A stretch of DNA of 64,000 nt, from the NCBI GenBank assembly GCA_023014485.1, contig JAJOZX010007500.1, positions 27,501 through 91,500 of the forward strand, read 5' to 3'. Each line of letters begins with the position of its first letter. The first letter of the stretch is position 1. A program made the translations under genes and the position numbers. Source of the DNA: Bathynomus jamesi. Lineage: Eukaryota; Arthropoda; Malacostraca; Isopoda; Cirolanidae. Below, in pieces: positions 41,868 to 53,369 of the stretch. A model generated the notes under the pieces. That model saw only the letters and a list, made by a program, of their open reading frames with translations. It was not told the origin of the DNA and made no database searches.

Positions 41868-43187
41868 AGAGAGAGAGAGAGTTACAAGGAGTTACAAGGA
41901 AAAGAAGTACCTCAAAAGGCTTTGCGGCCCATACCGAGGAGGTACCAATGGCAACGGGTGCCAGGGAAAATTTGTAAAAGTTTATTTTTCTTTCAACTAT
42001 CCTAGCAGTAGTAGAAAACTGGATAGAAAAGTAGAAGGCTCTCTCCCCACCCTCCGCTCCCTCCCTGCCAGAGGCAGGTACGGAAAAAGGTTGAAGAAAA
42101 TACCTTGATCCTGGAAAAGTAGCCAAGGAAATTTTACAGGAAAGTGGAGAATATATAAATAGCTCTATATTTAGTTTGCTCACATGAGAGTATTCAGTAC
42201 TTTGTCTAGCCTATTTTTAAACACATTTACACTTTGACTGGAAACAACCTCTGAGGGAAGTTGGTTCCAGATATTAACTATTTTATAGGAAAAGAAATTT
42301 CCGCAGACTGAGGTCCTAAATGTCTTTACACACTCAAATAGTGTGCAAGATTTCGTCTACCCTTTTCTTGAACTGATCCACAGAGGAACTGTTCACAACT
42401 TCCGAAGGTAACCTGTTCCATGTGTCACAGATCTTATACGTAAAGTAATTCCACACACACTAGTCCTAAACCGTTTCAAATCCAACTTCCAACCATTGTT
42501 GCGAGTTGGGTTATCATTTAAACTAAACATACTTCTAAAATCGACATCGTTGAACCCGCGTAAGAGCTTGAAAACCTCGATCAGTTGACCGTGCAGCCTC
42601 CGAGTTTCAAGCGAAAACAAGTTCAGGGCGCGTAACCGTCGATTGTAGCCCATATGCCTAACGGAAGGGATTAACTTTGTGGCCCTCGCCTGCACTCGCT
42701 CCAGCCTCTCAATATCTTTCCTGAGGGTGGGCGACCAGAACTGCACAGCATACTCCAGGTGCGGCCGAACAAGGGAATTGTACAGTGAGAGCACAATCTC
42801 CTTGTTCCGAAACTGAAATTGCCTCCTGATATAACCTAATAGTTTCTGGGCTTTCTTTTCCACCTCTACACACTGTTTCGTAAACTTAAGGTCGCTGCTA
42901 ATTAGCACACCCAAGTCCTTTTCTAAATCAGTCACCTCGATATTACTACCCAACATCGAGTAGTCCGACTTGGGATTGGCGTAGTTAATGTGCATCACTT
43001 CGCATTTACACAAGTTAAACGGCATTTGCCATTTTTCGGACCACTCTCCTATCCTACCTAGGTCCGCACGCAGTTCCTCAATCGCTTCGGGCGTCCCAAC
43101 ATTGGCCCCAAGCTTCGTGTCATCAGCGAATTTGGCGATCCGACTGACGATGCCACCGTCGAAATCATTTATGTAAATGATAAACAA
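41868..43187 (-). mobile_element. CR1-like LINE copy D (short, 5'-truncated)
   Basis: A short (GA)n (41868-41880), then the 3' untranslated region, which lacks about 65 bp around 42183 present in the other copies. ORF2 sequence (43187-42393) encodes from FIIYINDFDGG and KFADDTKLG to near the C-terminus, with a frameshift near 42450. Truncation lies just upstream of the catalytic ADD motif. Confidence 0.88.
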
Positions 43188-46100
43188 CAGAGAGAGAGAG
43201 AGAGTTACAAGGAGTTACAAGGAAAAGAAGTACCTCAAAAGGCCTTGCGGCCCATACCGAGGAGGTACCAATGGCAACGGGAGCCAGGGAAAATTTTGTA
43301 AAAGTTTATTTTTCTTTCAACTATCCTAGCAGTAGTAGAAAACTGGATAGTAAAGTAGAAGGCTCTCTCCCCACCCTCCGCTCCCTCCCTGCCAGAGGCA
43401 GGTACGGAAAAAGGTTGAAGAAAATACCTTGACCCTGGAAAAGTAGCCAAGGAAATTTTACAGGAAAGTGGAGAATATATAAATAGCTCTATATTTAGCT
43501 TGCTCACAGAGACACTGAGCAAGCGAACTCCTGCAGAGTTTTCTGAAGTTTTAATCTTAAACTATGAGTGTGTTCAGTACTTTGTCTAGACTATTTTTAA
43601 ACAGATTTACACTTTGACTGGAAACAACCTCTGAGGGAAGTTGGTTCCAGATATTAACTATTTTATAGGAAAAGAAATTTCCGCAGACTGAGGTCCTAAA
43701 TGTCTTTACACACTCAAATAGTGTGCAAGATTTCGTCTAACCTTTTCTTGAACTGATCCACAGAGGAACTGTTCACAACTTCCGAAGGTAACCTGTTCCA
43801 TGTGTCACAGATCTTATACGTAACGTAATTCCCACACACACTAGTCCTAAACCGTTTCAAATCCAACTTCCAACCATTGTTGCGAGTTGAGTTATCATTT
43901 AAACTAAACATACTTCTAAAATCAACATCGTTGAACCCTCGTAAGAGCTTGAAAACCTCGATCAGTTGACCGCGCAGCCTCCGAGGTTCAAGCGAAAACA
44001 AGTTCAGGGCGCGTAACCGTCGATTGTAGCCCATATGCCTAACGGAAGGGATTAACTTTGTGGCCCTCGCCTGCACTCGCTCCAGCCTCTCAATATCTTT
44101 CCTGAGGGTGGGCGACCAGAACTGCACAGCATACTCCAGGTACGGCCCAACAAGGGAATTGTACAGTGAGAGCACAATCTCCTTGTTCCGAAACTGAAAT
44201 TGCCTCCTGATATAACCCAATAGTTTCTGGGCTTTCTTTTCCACCTCTACACACTGTTTCGTAAACTTAAGGTCGCTGCTAATTAGCACACCCAAGTCCT
44301 TTTCTAAATCAGTCACCTCGATATTACTGCCCAACATCGAGTAGTCCGACTTGGGATTGGCGTAGCCAATGTGCATCACTTTGCATTTACCCAAGTTAAA
44401 CGGCATTTGCCATTTTTTGGACCACTCTCCTATCCTACCTAGGTCCGCACACAGTTCCTCGATCGCTTCGGGCGTCACAACATTGGCCCCAAGCTTGGTT
44501 TCATCAGCGAATTTGGCGATCCGACTGACGATCGTACCGTCGATATCATTTATGTAAATGGTAAACAACAGTGGCCCCAAAACGGAACCCTGAGGAACCC
44601 CACTAGTGACCGAGGCCCAACCCGAACTAGCCCCTTTAATTACCACCCTCTGCCGCCTATTCCTCAGCCAGTTTTCAATCCACCTACCTATTTCCCCACC
44701 GATACCCAGCGCGCGCACTTTCGCCATTAGCCGGCGGTGAAGTACCTTATCAAAGGCTTTCTGAAAGTCGAGATAAAGTATATCAATCGCCCTATTCTTA
44801 TCGTACTCACTCAACATGACGTGGAAAAACTCGAGCAAGTTGGTGAGACACGACCTATGCCGTCTAAACCCATGTTGGGAGTCCCCAAGCAGCTTGTAGG
44901 AATCCAAATGGTCAACGATTCTATCAGCTATTATCCTTTCTAATAATTTACCTACAACTGAAGTGAGACTAATAGGACGATAGTTCCCTGGACTTTCGTG
45001 ATCCCCTTTCTTAAAGATAGGGGTCACGTTGGCCTCCCTCCAGTCACCAGGCACCTGGCCCATCACCAACGATTTGTTGAAGACTGTAGCCAGGTGGGGA
45101 GCCACCTGGTCGCGCACTTCTCGCAAAACACTGGGGAGAAACTGGTCTGGCCCAGGAGCCTTAAACGCGCTCAGTTTGTCTATTCTATGAGCAACGACTG
45201 TCGCGGTACATCTAACACTATCCAGGCCAGCACCTTCGTGCCTCACAGCTGGCTCGGGGATGACGCGGGTATCCTCCCTGTTGAACACTCCCGCAAAGTA
45301 CTCATTAAGCACATTAGCGATGTCCGCGTCGGAGGTCCGCAGAACGCCGCTTCCGTCCTTTAAAGGACCTATCATGCTTCTAATGGGCTTTCTACTATTA
45401 ACATAACTGAAGAACTCCTTAGGGTTCCCCTTGCAGAGGCTTGCCACCCGTAGTTCTTCGTTACGTTTCGCTAGCCTAACCTTCGCCTTCACTTCCCTAC
45501 ACAGGCGGACATACGCTTCAGTGTTCTCGTGGGAACGATTGGCCTTCGCCCTCCTATACGATACTTTCCTATTTCGGATAGCCGAAGCGATGCCACGATT
45601 GAACCACTTAGGCTGCGTTGAAGCAGGGGTGACAGGTTTTGAGGGTATGGCAGCAGACTGCAGCACCATAAACTCATCCCGGAATGCACTCCACACTCCC
45701 TCAACATCGCCGCCAACCTCTAACCCCATCTCTGCTACGCTATCCCTGAGGCTATCAAAGTTCGCCCGCCGGAGATCGAGCTTACTGCCTCTCGAGTTAC
45801 TACGCTTCACCCGAGGGACGCACACACGGAACCTAATAAGACCTTGATCACTCCCGCCCAACGATTCGTCAACGGTGAGGCCAGTGACGAGGTTGTCTTC
45901 GGTCGTGAATACTAAGTCTAGAACGCTTTCGCCTCGTGTAGGCTCGTTGACCCACTGAGTGAGGAAGTTCTCATCAGCATATTCAACTAGCCTCCTCCCT
46001 TCAGCATCGGCAGTCCTGTTTTCCCACTTTATGCCGCGACAGTTGAAGTCTCCTAAAACTACACACACCCTATCCCCTAGCAGGCTACTGAGTTCGGTGT

Positions 46101-46324
46101 ACAGGGCTGTATCGTCCTCGAGGAGGAGATGCAGAGGTCTGTACACCAAGATTAACCTATAGTTCGTCCCTCCCACGTTCAGATCGACGTCAAGCAGCTC
46201 CCGTTCCGACCGGAACTGGCAGTCAACCGGACTCAACGTGTCTCTGACGTATATTAGTACCCCACCCCCCTCCCCACGGGTGCGGTCTTTGCGAAACATT
46301 CTATACCCGGGAATTTCGAACTCC

Positions 46325-46328
<4 letters not shown>
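43188..46328 (-). mobile_element. CR1-like LINE copy E (5'-truncated, long ORF2)
   Basis: (GA)n at 43190-43204, shared 3' untranslated region to about 43713, then an 861-codon ORF2 frame (46299-43714), open from the endonuclease (lacking its first 60 or so residues) through reverse transcriptase to the C-terminal ICDTWNRLPSEVVNSSSVD. The catalytic motif is changed to KFADETKLG (Asp to Glu at the second Asp of A-D-D), so it is probably inactive although open. The 5' end meets the (GA)n at 46329. Confidence 0.88.

Positions 46329-46380
<52 letters not shown>
46329..46380. repeat. (GA)n microsatellite at the right end of the LINE array
   Basis: About 26 uninterrupted GA units directly adjoin the truncated 5' end of LINE copy E. 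No LINE 3' untranslated sequence follows it to the right, so this may be remaining target sequence rather than the tail of another copy. Confidence 0.9.
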
Positions 46381-46382
<2 letters not shown>

Positions 46383-47093
46383 CTTTGTGAGAACCTTACG
46401 CGGCCACGCACAGAAATTCACTGAGGTATTCAGCCGTCGGTTTGTTTTTCTGCCTTCAACGTTGAAAGAGATTTTTGTGTTCCTAATAATTATATCAATC
46501 CCTTCTGTAACTAACATGAATTTTATGTCAACTTATCTTGCAGTATGCAAGTTTAATTTGAACCAACATTTGATTTCTTTTGACTGCGTTAACCTAATTC
46601 AGTTAGTAGTACAATATTTCCACCCTTTTGCGACATGTAGTATTTATACACTGTCAGGCGCAAGATTTAATTTCCCTCTTTTAAATTGATGATTATCTTC
46701 ATCCTATGGTTTTTTCATTGTTTTAAAAGTTACCAGCATATTAGAAAGAAGTAATATAATAGTTTATCGATTTACCACTAATGAAATTTTCTTCTTTTAC
46801 AAATGTATAATTATTTATACAGCGTCTTCTCCACTTTCTTCGTTTGAGTATGAGGAAATTACGAGTCAAAATCCCGCCATGTCTATTAGATTGTTTTTAA
46901 CGTTTACATGTTACAGAATTTAATTTATTCTTTTCATCTAGTTTTTGGGAAACCCGTGTATGGTACTTGTTACTCAAATTATCCAGAATTAAATAAACAA
47001 TTGAATTCATTGTCTTATTTCTAATTCATGTGGGTATTTTCGTCTAAATCTGTTTACCAAAGAATTTTATAATTTCTTCCGAAAGAAAGACCT
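46381..47093. other. AT-rich flanking DNA, no gene seen
   Basis: Only short frames without recognisable domains. AT-rich with no repeats that I can pair. Confidence 0.5.
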
Positions 47094-47096
47094 TTA

Positions 47097-47646
47097 AGGC
47101 CGCTGCACACCAAAAGCCACGCACGATACGCACGACAGCCACGCTACGCGGTCCTCACCCAAAAGACACGTGGCCGGGCAACGCCGCCAGTATTCATCCA
47201 ACCTAATTTGGTAGCAATTTTCTTCCAACAATTATCTTTTCTGTATATGTCCCTGTACACTTCTTTCCTCATGTCATAAAGGCATGTGTACCGTCTGACT
47301 TCTTCAATCAACTCTTCCATTGCAAAATTGATGCGAAACGGGGAGGACGGGGAATGAATGAATGAGTACGACTGATTGAACCACTTCCGCCAGTGGGGAT
47401 GGGATAAGCTCCACCTACAACGAAGACGAACTGAGCATACGCAGCCAAAGACACGTCTCGGTCTATCACTCAGGGAGCGAACGCCAGCCACGTGTTGCGG
47501 CTGGCTGACGCATGGTGTAGCTAGCGTGGCCTCCGGTGTCAGTTGCTTCGTTAAAAATCATTGGGGCGATGCTGAGCCACGTGGCGGGTGTGGGCGTAGC
47601 TAGCGCGGCTAGCGTGGCTACCGTGGCTTTCGGTGTGCAGCAGCCT
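47097..47646. mobile_element. PIF/Harbinger-type non-autonomous element (550 bp)
   Basis: Terminal inverted repeats AGGCCGCTGCACACC (left) and AGGCTGCTGCACACC (right, read inward), with further similarity through AAAGCCACG, are flanked by the 3-bp direct repeat TTA (47094-47096 and 47647-47649). A 3-bp TWA-type duplication is typical of PIF/Harbinger. It carries part of a MADF/Myb-like gene on the minus strand but no transposase. Confidence 0.85.
47144..47491 (-). pseudogene. MADF (Myb/SANT-like) domain fragment
   Basis: From the internal Met (about 47324) the frame encodes MEELIEEVRRYTCLYDMRKE, VYRDIYRKDNCWKKIATKLG and then runs into terminal-repeat sequence. The spacing of Leu, Tyr and Trp and the W-K-K-I-A pattern is that of the first half of a MADF domain. 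Harbinger elements carry a separate MADF/Myb-like DNA-binding gene, so this is probably the remnant of that gene. The second half of the domain is deleted. Confidence 0.65.
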
Positions 47647-47791
47647 TTATCGCTTGGACGCGGCACGCAGCCATTTTTTTCCGCCGTTCAAGTGCGTTCT
47701 ATTTCTATGAACACTTCTTGTTTCTAGATTAATTTATAACCAGTAATTACTTAATGAATTAACCTTATTATATTCCCCATATATAACTGTA

Positions 47792-47955
47792 TCAGGGTTG
47801 GGTCAATTAAGTTAATTAACTTAATATTTTTGCCGATTAACCGATTAAGTTAATTAATTTAAATAACTAGTTAAATTTTTAAAAAGGTTTAACTTAAGTG
47901 AATTGAAATATCCCCAAATTAATTGATTAACTTCAATTAATTTTCAATTAATTTT
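47792..47955. repeat. One-ended hAT-like repeat, AT-rich
   Basis: It begins CAGGGTTGGGTCAATTAAG, a start typical of hAT MITEs, followed by repeated TTAATTAA-type segments (T-A-A-C-T-T and complements). No matching right end or 8-bp duplication was found. Confidence 0.35.
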
Positions 47956-48118
47956 TCTATAAAAATGCTGTTTTCTAATAGGGTAAGAGATGAAAGGTTT
48001 GAGAACTTCATCTTCTGTAAAGTTAAGCATGTTTAATTTGTAAATGAAGATTATTTTGTATATATTTTGTGTGTTTAATTTGACTATTGTTGTTAAGGAA
48101 TCTGGATTATGTTCAGTG

Positions 48119-48280
48119 TAGGGTGGCCAGACGTCCGGCTTTAGGCGGACAGTCCGCCTTTTAAGCACTCTGTCCTTAGTGTGGCCATTTCCAAATTTCC
48201 AAAAAGGAGGACACTGCGTATGTATATATGTTAACGTACGGCCACATACGCAATGTCCTCCTTTTTAAATGGCCACCCTA
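48119..48280. mobile_element. 162-bp hAT-type MITE
   Basis: Inverted ends TAGGGTGGCCA on both sides with an exact 8-bp flanking duplication GTTCAGTG (48111-48118 and 48281-48288). The interior contains internal complements (GCGGACAGTCCGC, GGAGGACA and TGTCCTCC). No coding capacity. The 8-bp duplication indicates hAT transposase in trans. Confidence 0.9.
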
Positions 48281-48288
48281 GTTCAGTG

Positions 48289-48799
48289 TCAATAATGTAC
48301 AATATAAAGCATACAGTTTGGAAAACAATTTGTTACTAAATTAATTTTACCTTCATTTTTACAATGGAAAACTATTATATGGCTAAAAGTTGAGACTTGT
48401 TGAGAAAAGTTGAGTTGAGACCATAAAAAAATTCAATTTATTTACTTATAAGAAACATAAAAATAATAAAAGCGTATAGAAAAAATTATCCTTATGTCTT
48501 GCCCTTTATAACATGCAAAAAAATACATACTAGGGCACTCAATATATTTTGCCCCACCCTTTTTTCTTAGCTAAATAACACTGGTATGCATCAATTTTGT
48601 TGTCAAGGGTTTTGTAAGTGATTCTTATAGTGTGTTTCCTGCTGATTTCGAATCTGCAATCCGTTTTTCTCAATCAGCTCAGGTTATCCGGCTATGGCCT
48701 CATAAGTAAAATAGAATTTTTCGTGATTTTGTTAAAGCGGAATTGGAACAGTAACATCTATCATCACTTGTTTCACTTGTATAATATTTTTTTACTTTT
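48289..48799. other. AT-rich DNA, no gene seen
   Basis: No coding frame of note. It may include the first untranslated exon or intron of the gene downstream, since a splice acceptor-like TTTACTTTTCAG ends at 48802. Confidence 0.35.
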
Positions 48800-48802
48800 C
48801 AG

Positions 48803-51115
48803 GCATATAGATAAAATATTTCATAATGAATAGAGCGTGTAAAAATGATCCAATAGATTCTGCTACATATGTGGGACGGTTACCATGCCAAATAACCAGC
48901 CCAAATCACTAAATTTGTGAAGACAATGTATAGAGCATACTTTGGAATTAAGCTAGGGGACCAGGACAAACATTTCGCCTCTCATATGTGCTGCAAGACG
49001 TGAATTGAAAATTTGAGAAGATGGAGCAAGGCAGAGCGAAATCTTTGCCTTTGGAATTCCCATGATGTGGAGAGAAGGAAAGGATCACGTGACAGATTGC
49101 TATTTCTGCATGACAAACCCCAAGGTGGGCTTATAAATTATTTTCTTAAATATTTTGAAATCCTCGTATGAAACTGACATAATATTCACCATAATGTAAT
49201 ATTCAACCATATATAGCATAATATTCACCATAATGGTAATCAACATTTACATATACATATTGTTATAGAAAATACATTTACACATACATATTGTTAGGAC
49301 AAGTTACATACATATACCAATGGTTTGTATATTTCTTTCTTTTTCATCATATTGTCCCCGAAGGGACAATATGAATGAAAAAGAAAGAAAATATACAGAC
49401 TCCATCGACCTATTTCATATCTTACAGACCGCAGCCTTCCCTCACGAGCCGCCACTGTCTGAATGCTTCTTCTATTTCATATGCCAAGTTTTATATCCAT
49501 GTTTCTGTGTTTCTATTTTCAGGAGTTAACAAGAAGAATAAACACATTGTTGTATACCCTGACATTCTTCTCTATGAGACCTGTACCCCATGGTCCTGGA
49601 ATTCCAATACCCGACCCCCTCAACCTGGACTTCGATGATTCTGATGATGAATCAATGACCAATGCCAATGACCAGTCCAGTCGTATATACCTCAAAATAC
49701 CGCTTCAAATGAGCCGAGGCCTCTCAACCGGCCAAACTTAATGATCTTACAGGGATTTAGGACTTTCCAAATTGCTGCCGAGATCTTGGGCTCACGACTT
49801 CGAGAGGACAACTTGCTGGCTCCGGGAACAACATTCTCCTGGTATAGGAAACGAGAGGAAGAATTCCGCAAGTTTTTGCAGTGCACGAAAATACCTCTTC
49901 CTTAGTGTACTGCTGCAATGTTGAGGGGCTAATCGAATCCTTGGGCCTGCCATATAACGCATCAGAATGGAGGGAGGCTATTTATAGACTCGTCTAAACG
50001 AAGTTGAAAGCAGTACTTCTCAACATTGGGAATAGGGTTGCATCAGTCCCTGTAGCACATTCCGTACAACTTACTGAGAGTTACGATAACATGAAAATTT
50101 TACTGGATGCTCTCGTATACGACCAACATAACTGGAGGATCTGTGGAGATTTGAAGGTAATACTAATATCATAAGTAAACTATTGCTATTGACTATGTTG
50201 TTTTTCCAAAGGTTATTTGAGAGCGTATAAGAACACTTAACTTCCCCACAGAAGTGATACAGTCCAATGCATAGATTTTTTTATCTGATAGAACAAATTC
50301 TCTAAATTCTTTAAATATTTTCATTTTTTTCAGATTGTGGCATTTGTATTGGGAATGCAAGGGGGATACACGAAATACCCATGTTTCCTCTGCAAATGGG
50401 ATAGCCGAGCGGATGAGAAGCACTATGCACAGCGTGAATGGGCATCCAGAGAGAATTTTGAACCTGGGTCGCATAATGTCGTTTCAGTGCCCCTTGTACC
50501 ACCAACAAAAATTTTGCTCCCACCACTTCATATTAAGCTGGGCTTGATGAAAAATTTCATCAAATCAATGAATAAGGAGGGTTCAGCATTCCGATATCTC
50601 GAGAGTAAATTTCCTCATATATCTGATGCTAAACTAAATGCTGGGGTTTTTGATGGTCCTCAAATTCGAACTTTGATCAAGGATACTCAGTTCGAAAACG
50701 CAATGACTCCAACTGAGAAGAATGCCTGGCAGGCATTCAAATCAGTTGTCACTGATTTTCTTGGCAAGCGTAGAAGTCCAGAATACGAGTCCGTTGTCGA
50801 AAACTTGATGGAAGCTTTCAAAGCTCATGGGTCGCGCATGTCCATAAAAATGCACTTTTTGTGGTCCCACTTGGACTATTTTCCTGAAAATTGCGGGGAT
50901 TATAGTGAGGAACAGGGTGAACGATTTCACCAAGATATCAAAATAATGGAAGAGAGGTACCAGGGAAACTGGGATATCAATATGCTGGCGGACTATTGCT
51001 GGTGTTTGAAGCGAGACGTGCCCGAAGAAAAACACAGACGGAAAGCCAAAAAAACTTCATTCCTTCCTCAATAAACTTTTTTCCATATTCATTGTATGAA
51101 TAAAAGTATTTATTC
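48803..51115 (+). pseudogene. Multi-exon zinc-finger/DDE-like repeat-family gene, broken
   Basis: ATG at 48826 opens a stretch with ACKNDPIDSATYVG and, further on in shifted frames, MMWREGKDHVTDCYFCMTNP, an N-terminal Cys-rich domain. The donor at 49125 pairs with the acceptor TATTTTCAG at 49514-49522. The next exon encodes KHIVVYPD, RPVPHGPGIPIPDPLNLDF, then LREDNLLAPGTTFSWYR and a RLFIDSS-K-R-S block near 49975. The donor at 50157 and acceptor at 50331-50333 (phase 0, 177-bp intron) lead to the intact last exon (50334-51074) with GYTKYPCFLCKWDSRADEKH, PPLHIKLGLMKNFIKS and SEEQGERFHQDIKIMEERYQ. AATAAA lies at about 51099. This repeat family is common in arthropods; I do not know its function. 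Conserved Asp, C-x2-C and Glu blocks are compatible with a DDE transposase. Confidence 0.65.
49327..49396. repeat. 70-bp hairpin inside a predicted intron
   Basis: Arms of about 33 bp (GTATATTTCTTTCTTTTTCA on the left, the complement on the right) with ATATTGTCCCC next to a loop of about 4 bp. It lies between the donor at 49125 and the acceptor at 49522. It could be a tiny fold-back insertion, but no clear target duplication was seen. Confidence 0.8.
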
Positions 51116-51484
51116 ACACAATGTTTTCATTTTTCACGAGTGTTCTTATAATATTACTCGTATCTACAGTGTTTAAACTAAAAAAATCAATAAATTTGGG
51201 GATAAAATTGGACTTATAATAAATGGCCAATAGAGAAAAAACCTGACCTGATTGAGGAAAACCAATGTCATTTTCGAATTCAGCATGGTCGAATTATATA
51301 ATATGAGTTGAAAAAACCCTCACAGCAGACAAAAACATTTCATATGCATACCAGTGCAATAGGTCATGGGGCTGAAATGTTTTTTTGGGCCGAAGTTTGA
51401 ACTTTCTGCGCCTCGCATAACCGGACTTTTCCAGTTTGAACCTCCCCTCCTCGTATAAAACCGATGGTTAACGCAGTTTCGAAA

Positions 51485-52528
51485 ATGGCGTGACAGTGAT
51501 GTGTGTCGTAAACAGAGAGCTGTTATCGAGTTCTTAACGCAGCGAAGGAAACAGTTGGAAATATTCACAAACGTCTACAAAACGTTTACGGAGATGCTGC
51601 TGTTGATCGAAGCACAGTTGGACGCTGCCTTAAACGTGTGAGATCATCGGAGAGAGGGAGAGCCAGTCTCGATGATGAGCCACGCAGCGGTCGCCCGGCA
51701 TCGGTTGTGACATCTCACACTGTGCAACGTGCTAACAGCATCATTCCATCAAATCAGCGAGTCACATACAAGGAGCTATCACTGGAGCTAGGAATTATTG
51801 AAAGAAGTGTGAATACGATAATTCAGCAACTGGGATACTCAAAAGTGTGTTCACGGTTTGTTTTTTCGCGAACTGACTGAAGATCACAAAGCCCAAAGAA
51901 AAGAAATTGCTTCTGATTCGTTAGTTCGATACGAGACAGAAGAGGATAACTTCCTTTCACGAAGTGTGACTGGGGATGAGACTTGGGTACACCACTTTGA
52001 ACCTGAAACAAAACGCCAATCCATGGAATGGTATCACGCAGACTCCCCACGCAAGAAAAAGTTCAAAATGGCTCCCTCTGCAGGAAACGTTATGGCCACC
52101 ATCTTCTGGGACATGAAAGGGGTGATTCTGGTGAACATTATAAAGAAAGAACAAACAATCAACAGACACTCCAGAGACGTATAAAGCGAGTTCGACCGGA
52201 GAGAAAACTGGAAGACGTCCTTCTTTTGCACGATAACGCGAGACCACACAACAGTTTGCAAACAAGAGGGGCCATCACACAAATGCGCTTGACTGTATTA
52301 CCTCACCCTCAATACAGCTCGGATCTGGCACCTTCAGACTTCCATTTGTTTGAGCCAATGAAGGATGCCATTCGTGGAAGAAAGTTTCAGAGTGACGATG
52401 AGGTTGTTGAAGAGGTTAAGAGACGGCTCCAGCGGAATCCAGCGGACTTTTACCAGCAAGGAATAAAGGCCCTTGTTTCGAGGTGGAGGAAAGCCGTAGA
52501 AAAGGATGGAGACTCTGTGGAAAAATAA
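51485..52528 (+). pseudogene. Mariner (DD34D-type) transposase
   Basis: The degenerate N-terminus (from 51485) has ETVGNIHKRLQNVYGDAAVD. An open part (51638-51880) has RGRASLDDEPRSGRPASVV and VTYKELSLELGI. The catalytic part has SVTGDETWVHHFEPETKRQ (first Asp, about 51980), then LLLHDNARPHNS (second Asp, about 52230) and YSSDLAPSDFHLFEPMK (third Asp, about 52340), ending KALVSRWRKAVEKDGDSVEK. Frameshifts lie near 51870 and between 52140 and 52180, where about 10 codons are disturbed. H-D-N-A-R-P-H and S-D-L-A-P-S-D are diagnostic of mariner. Terminal repeats were not resolved. Confidence 0.92.
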
Positions 52529-52625
52529 AAACTTGTGTACACTACTTGTGTACAAAATTTTTGGAACTTACAAGGAAACTTGGAAAGAAAAAAAAGGTGA
52601 GGCAAAATATACTGAGTGGCTCTCG

Positions 52626-52630
52626 TATAT

Positions 52631-52697
<67 letters not shown>
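52626..52697. repeat. (AC)n-(TA)n compound microsatellite
   Basis: TATATACACAC repeats run from about 52626, then TATATA repeats with a single GTA break to about 52697. Confidence 0.95.
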
Positions 52698-52699
<2 letters not shown>

Positions 52700-52706
<7 letters not shown>

Positions 52707-53369
52707 CACCTTTCACGGGGGAAGACCCAAGTTGAAACTCGGCGACATTCAGAGTTGGCATTGGCAGACCCATATACATGACAGACACCCAATTACAGAA
52801 AATACGTTCATACACTTGTCTGCATTGTTTATATGTCTAAGAATAGAGCAGAAAAATATTTTGTAGAAACACATATTTTCATAAAGAAAAAAACTGAAAA
52901 AAAAATGCATGGCATGGATTTGGAGAGGTGGAGTTGTTTCTGCCGTCACGATTTCTTGATTTTTCTCTTCCTTCTTTTGGGTGGCTGGATGCACGTGACG
53001 GGTGAGGACATTGTGTGGAAAACCTGATTTCCGTTCTTAATTCTTGTTTCAACCCCTTCCCTGTAGAAGCATTTCATTACTTTTCCGGGGTTATGGTTTA
53101 GCGCGCATATGGACGTATATATGAAGAGTTTAACCTTTACCTCTCTCTTCATCCTTTTGGGGCTAGCCTAAGTGGGTCATGGGGTTTTTAGCGGGCCGAT
53201 GCCTCGGTAAATAGAACTGTAAATATTTTGCATAAAATAAAAACGATATGTTCGAGGTTTTTGCGACAATATCAAGTGGTTGGTGGGCAATTGGCACAAA
53301 TATATTATTGGTTAGTTTATACAACGGTGCTATCTAGTGTACGATCTCTATATGTGAATACCGTAATTA
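52700..53369. other. Unassigned DNA, no gene seen
   Basis: Short frames only. One with a hydrophobic stretch (FLIFLFLLLGGWMHV, 52955-52999) has no convincing gene context. Nothing else is supported. Confidence 0.4.

Noticed and set aside
47376..47603. Plus-strand gene in the Harbinger MITE
   Set aside because: It runs through the terminal repeat and is antisense to the MADF fragment.
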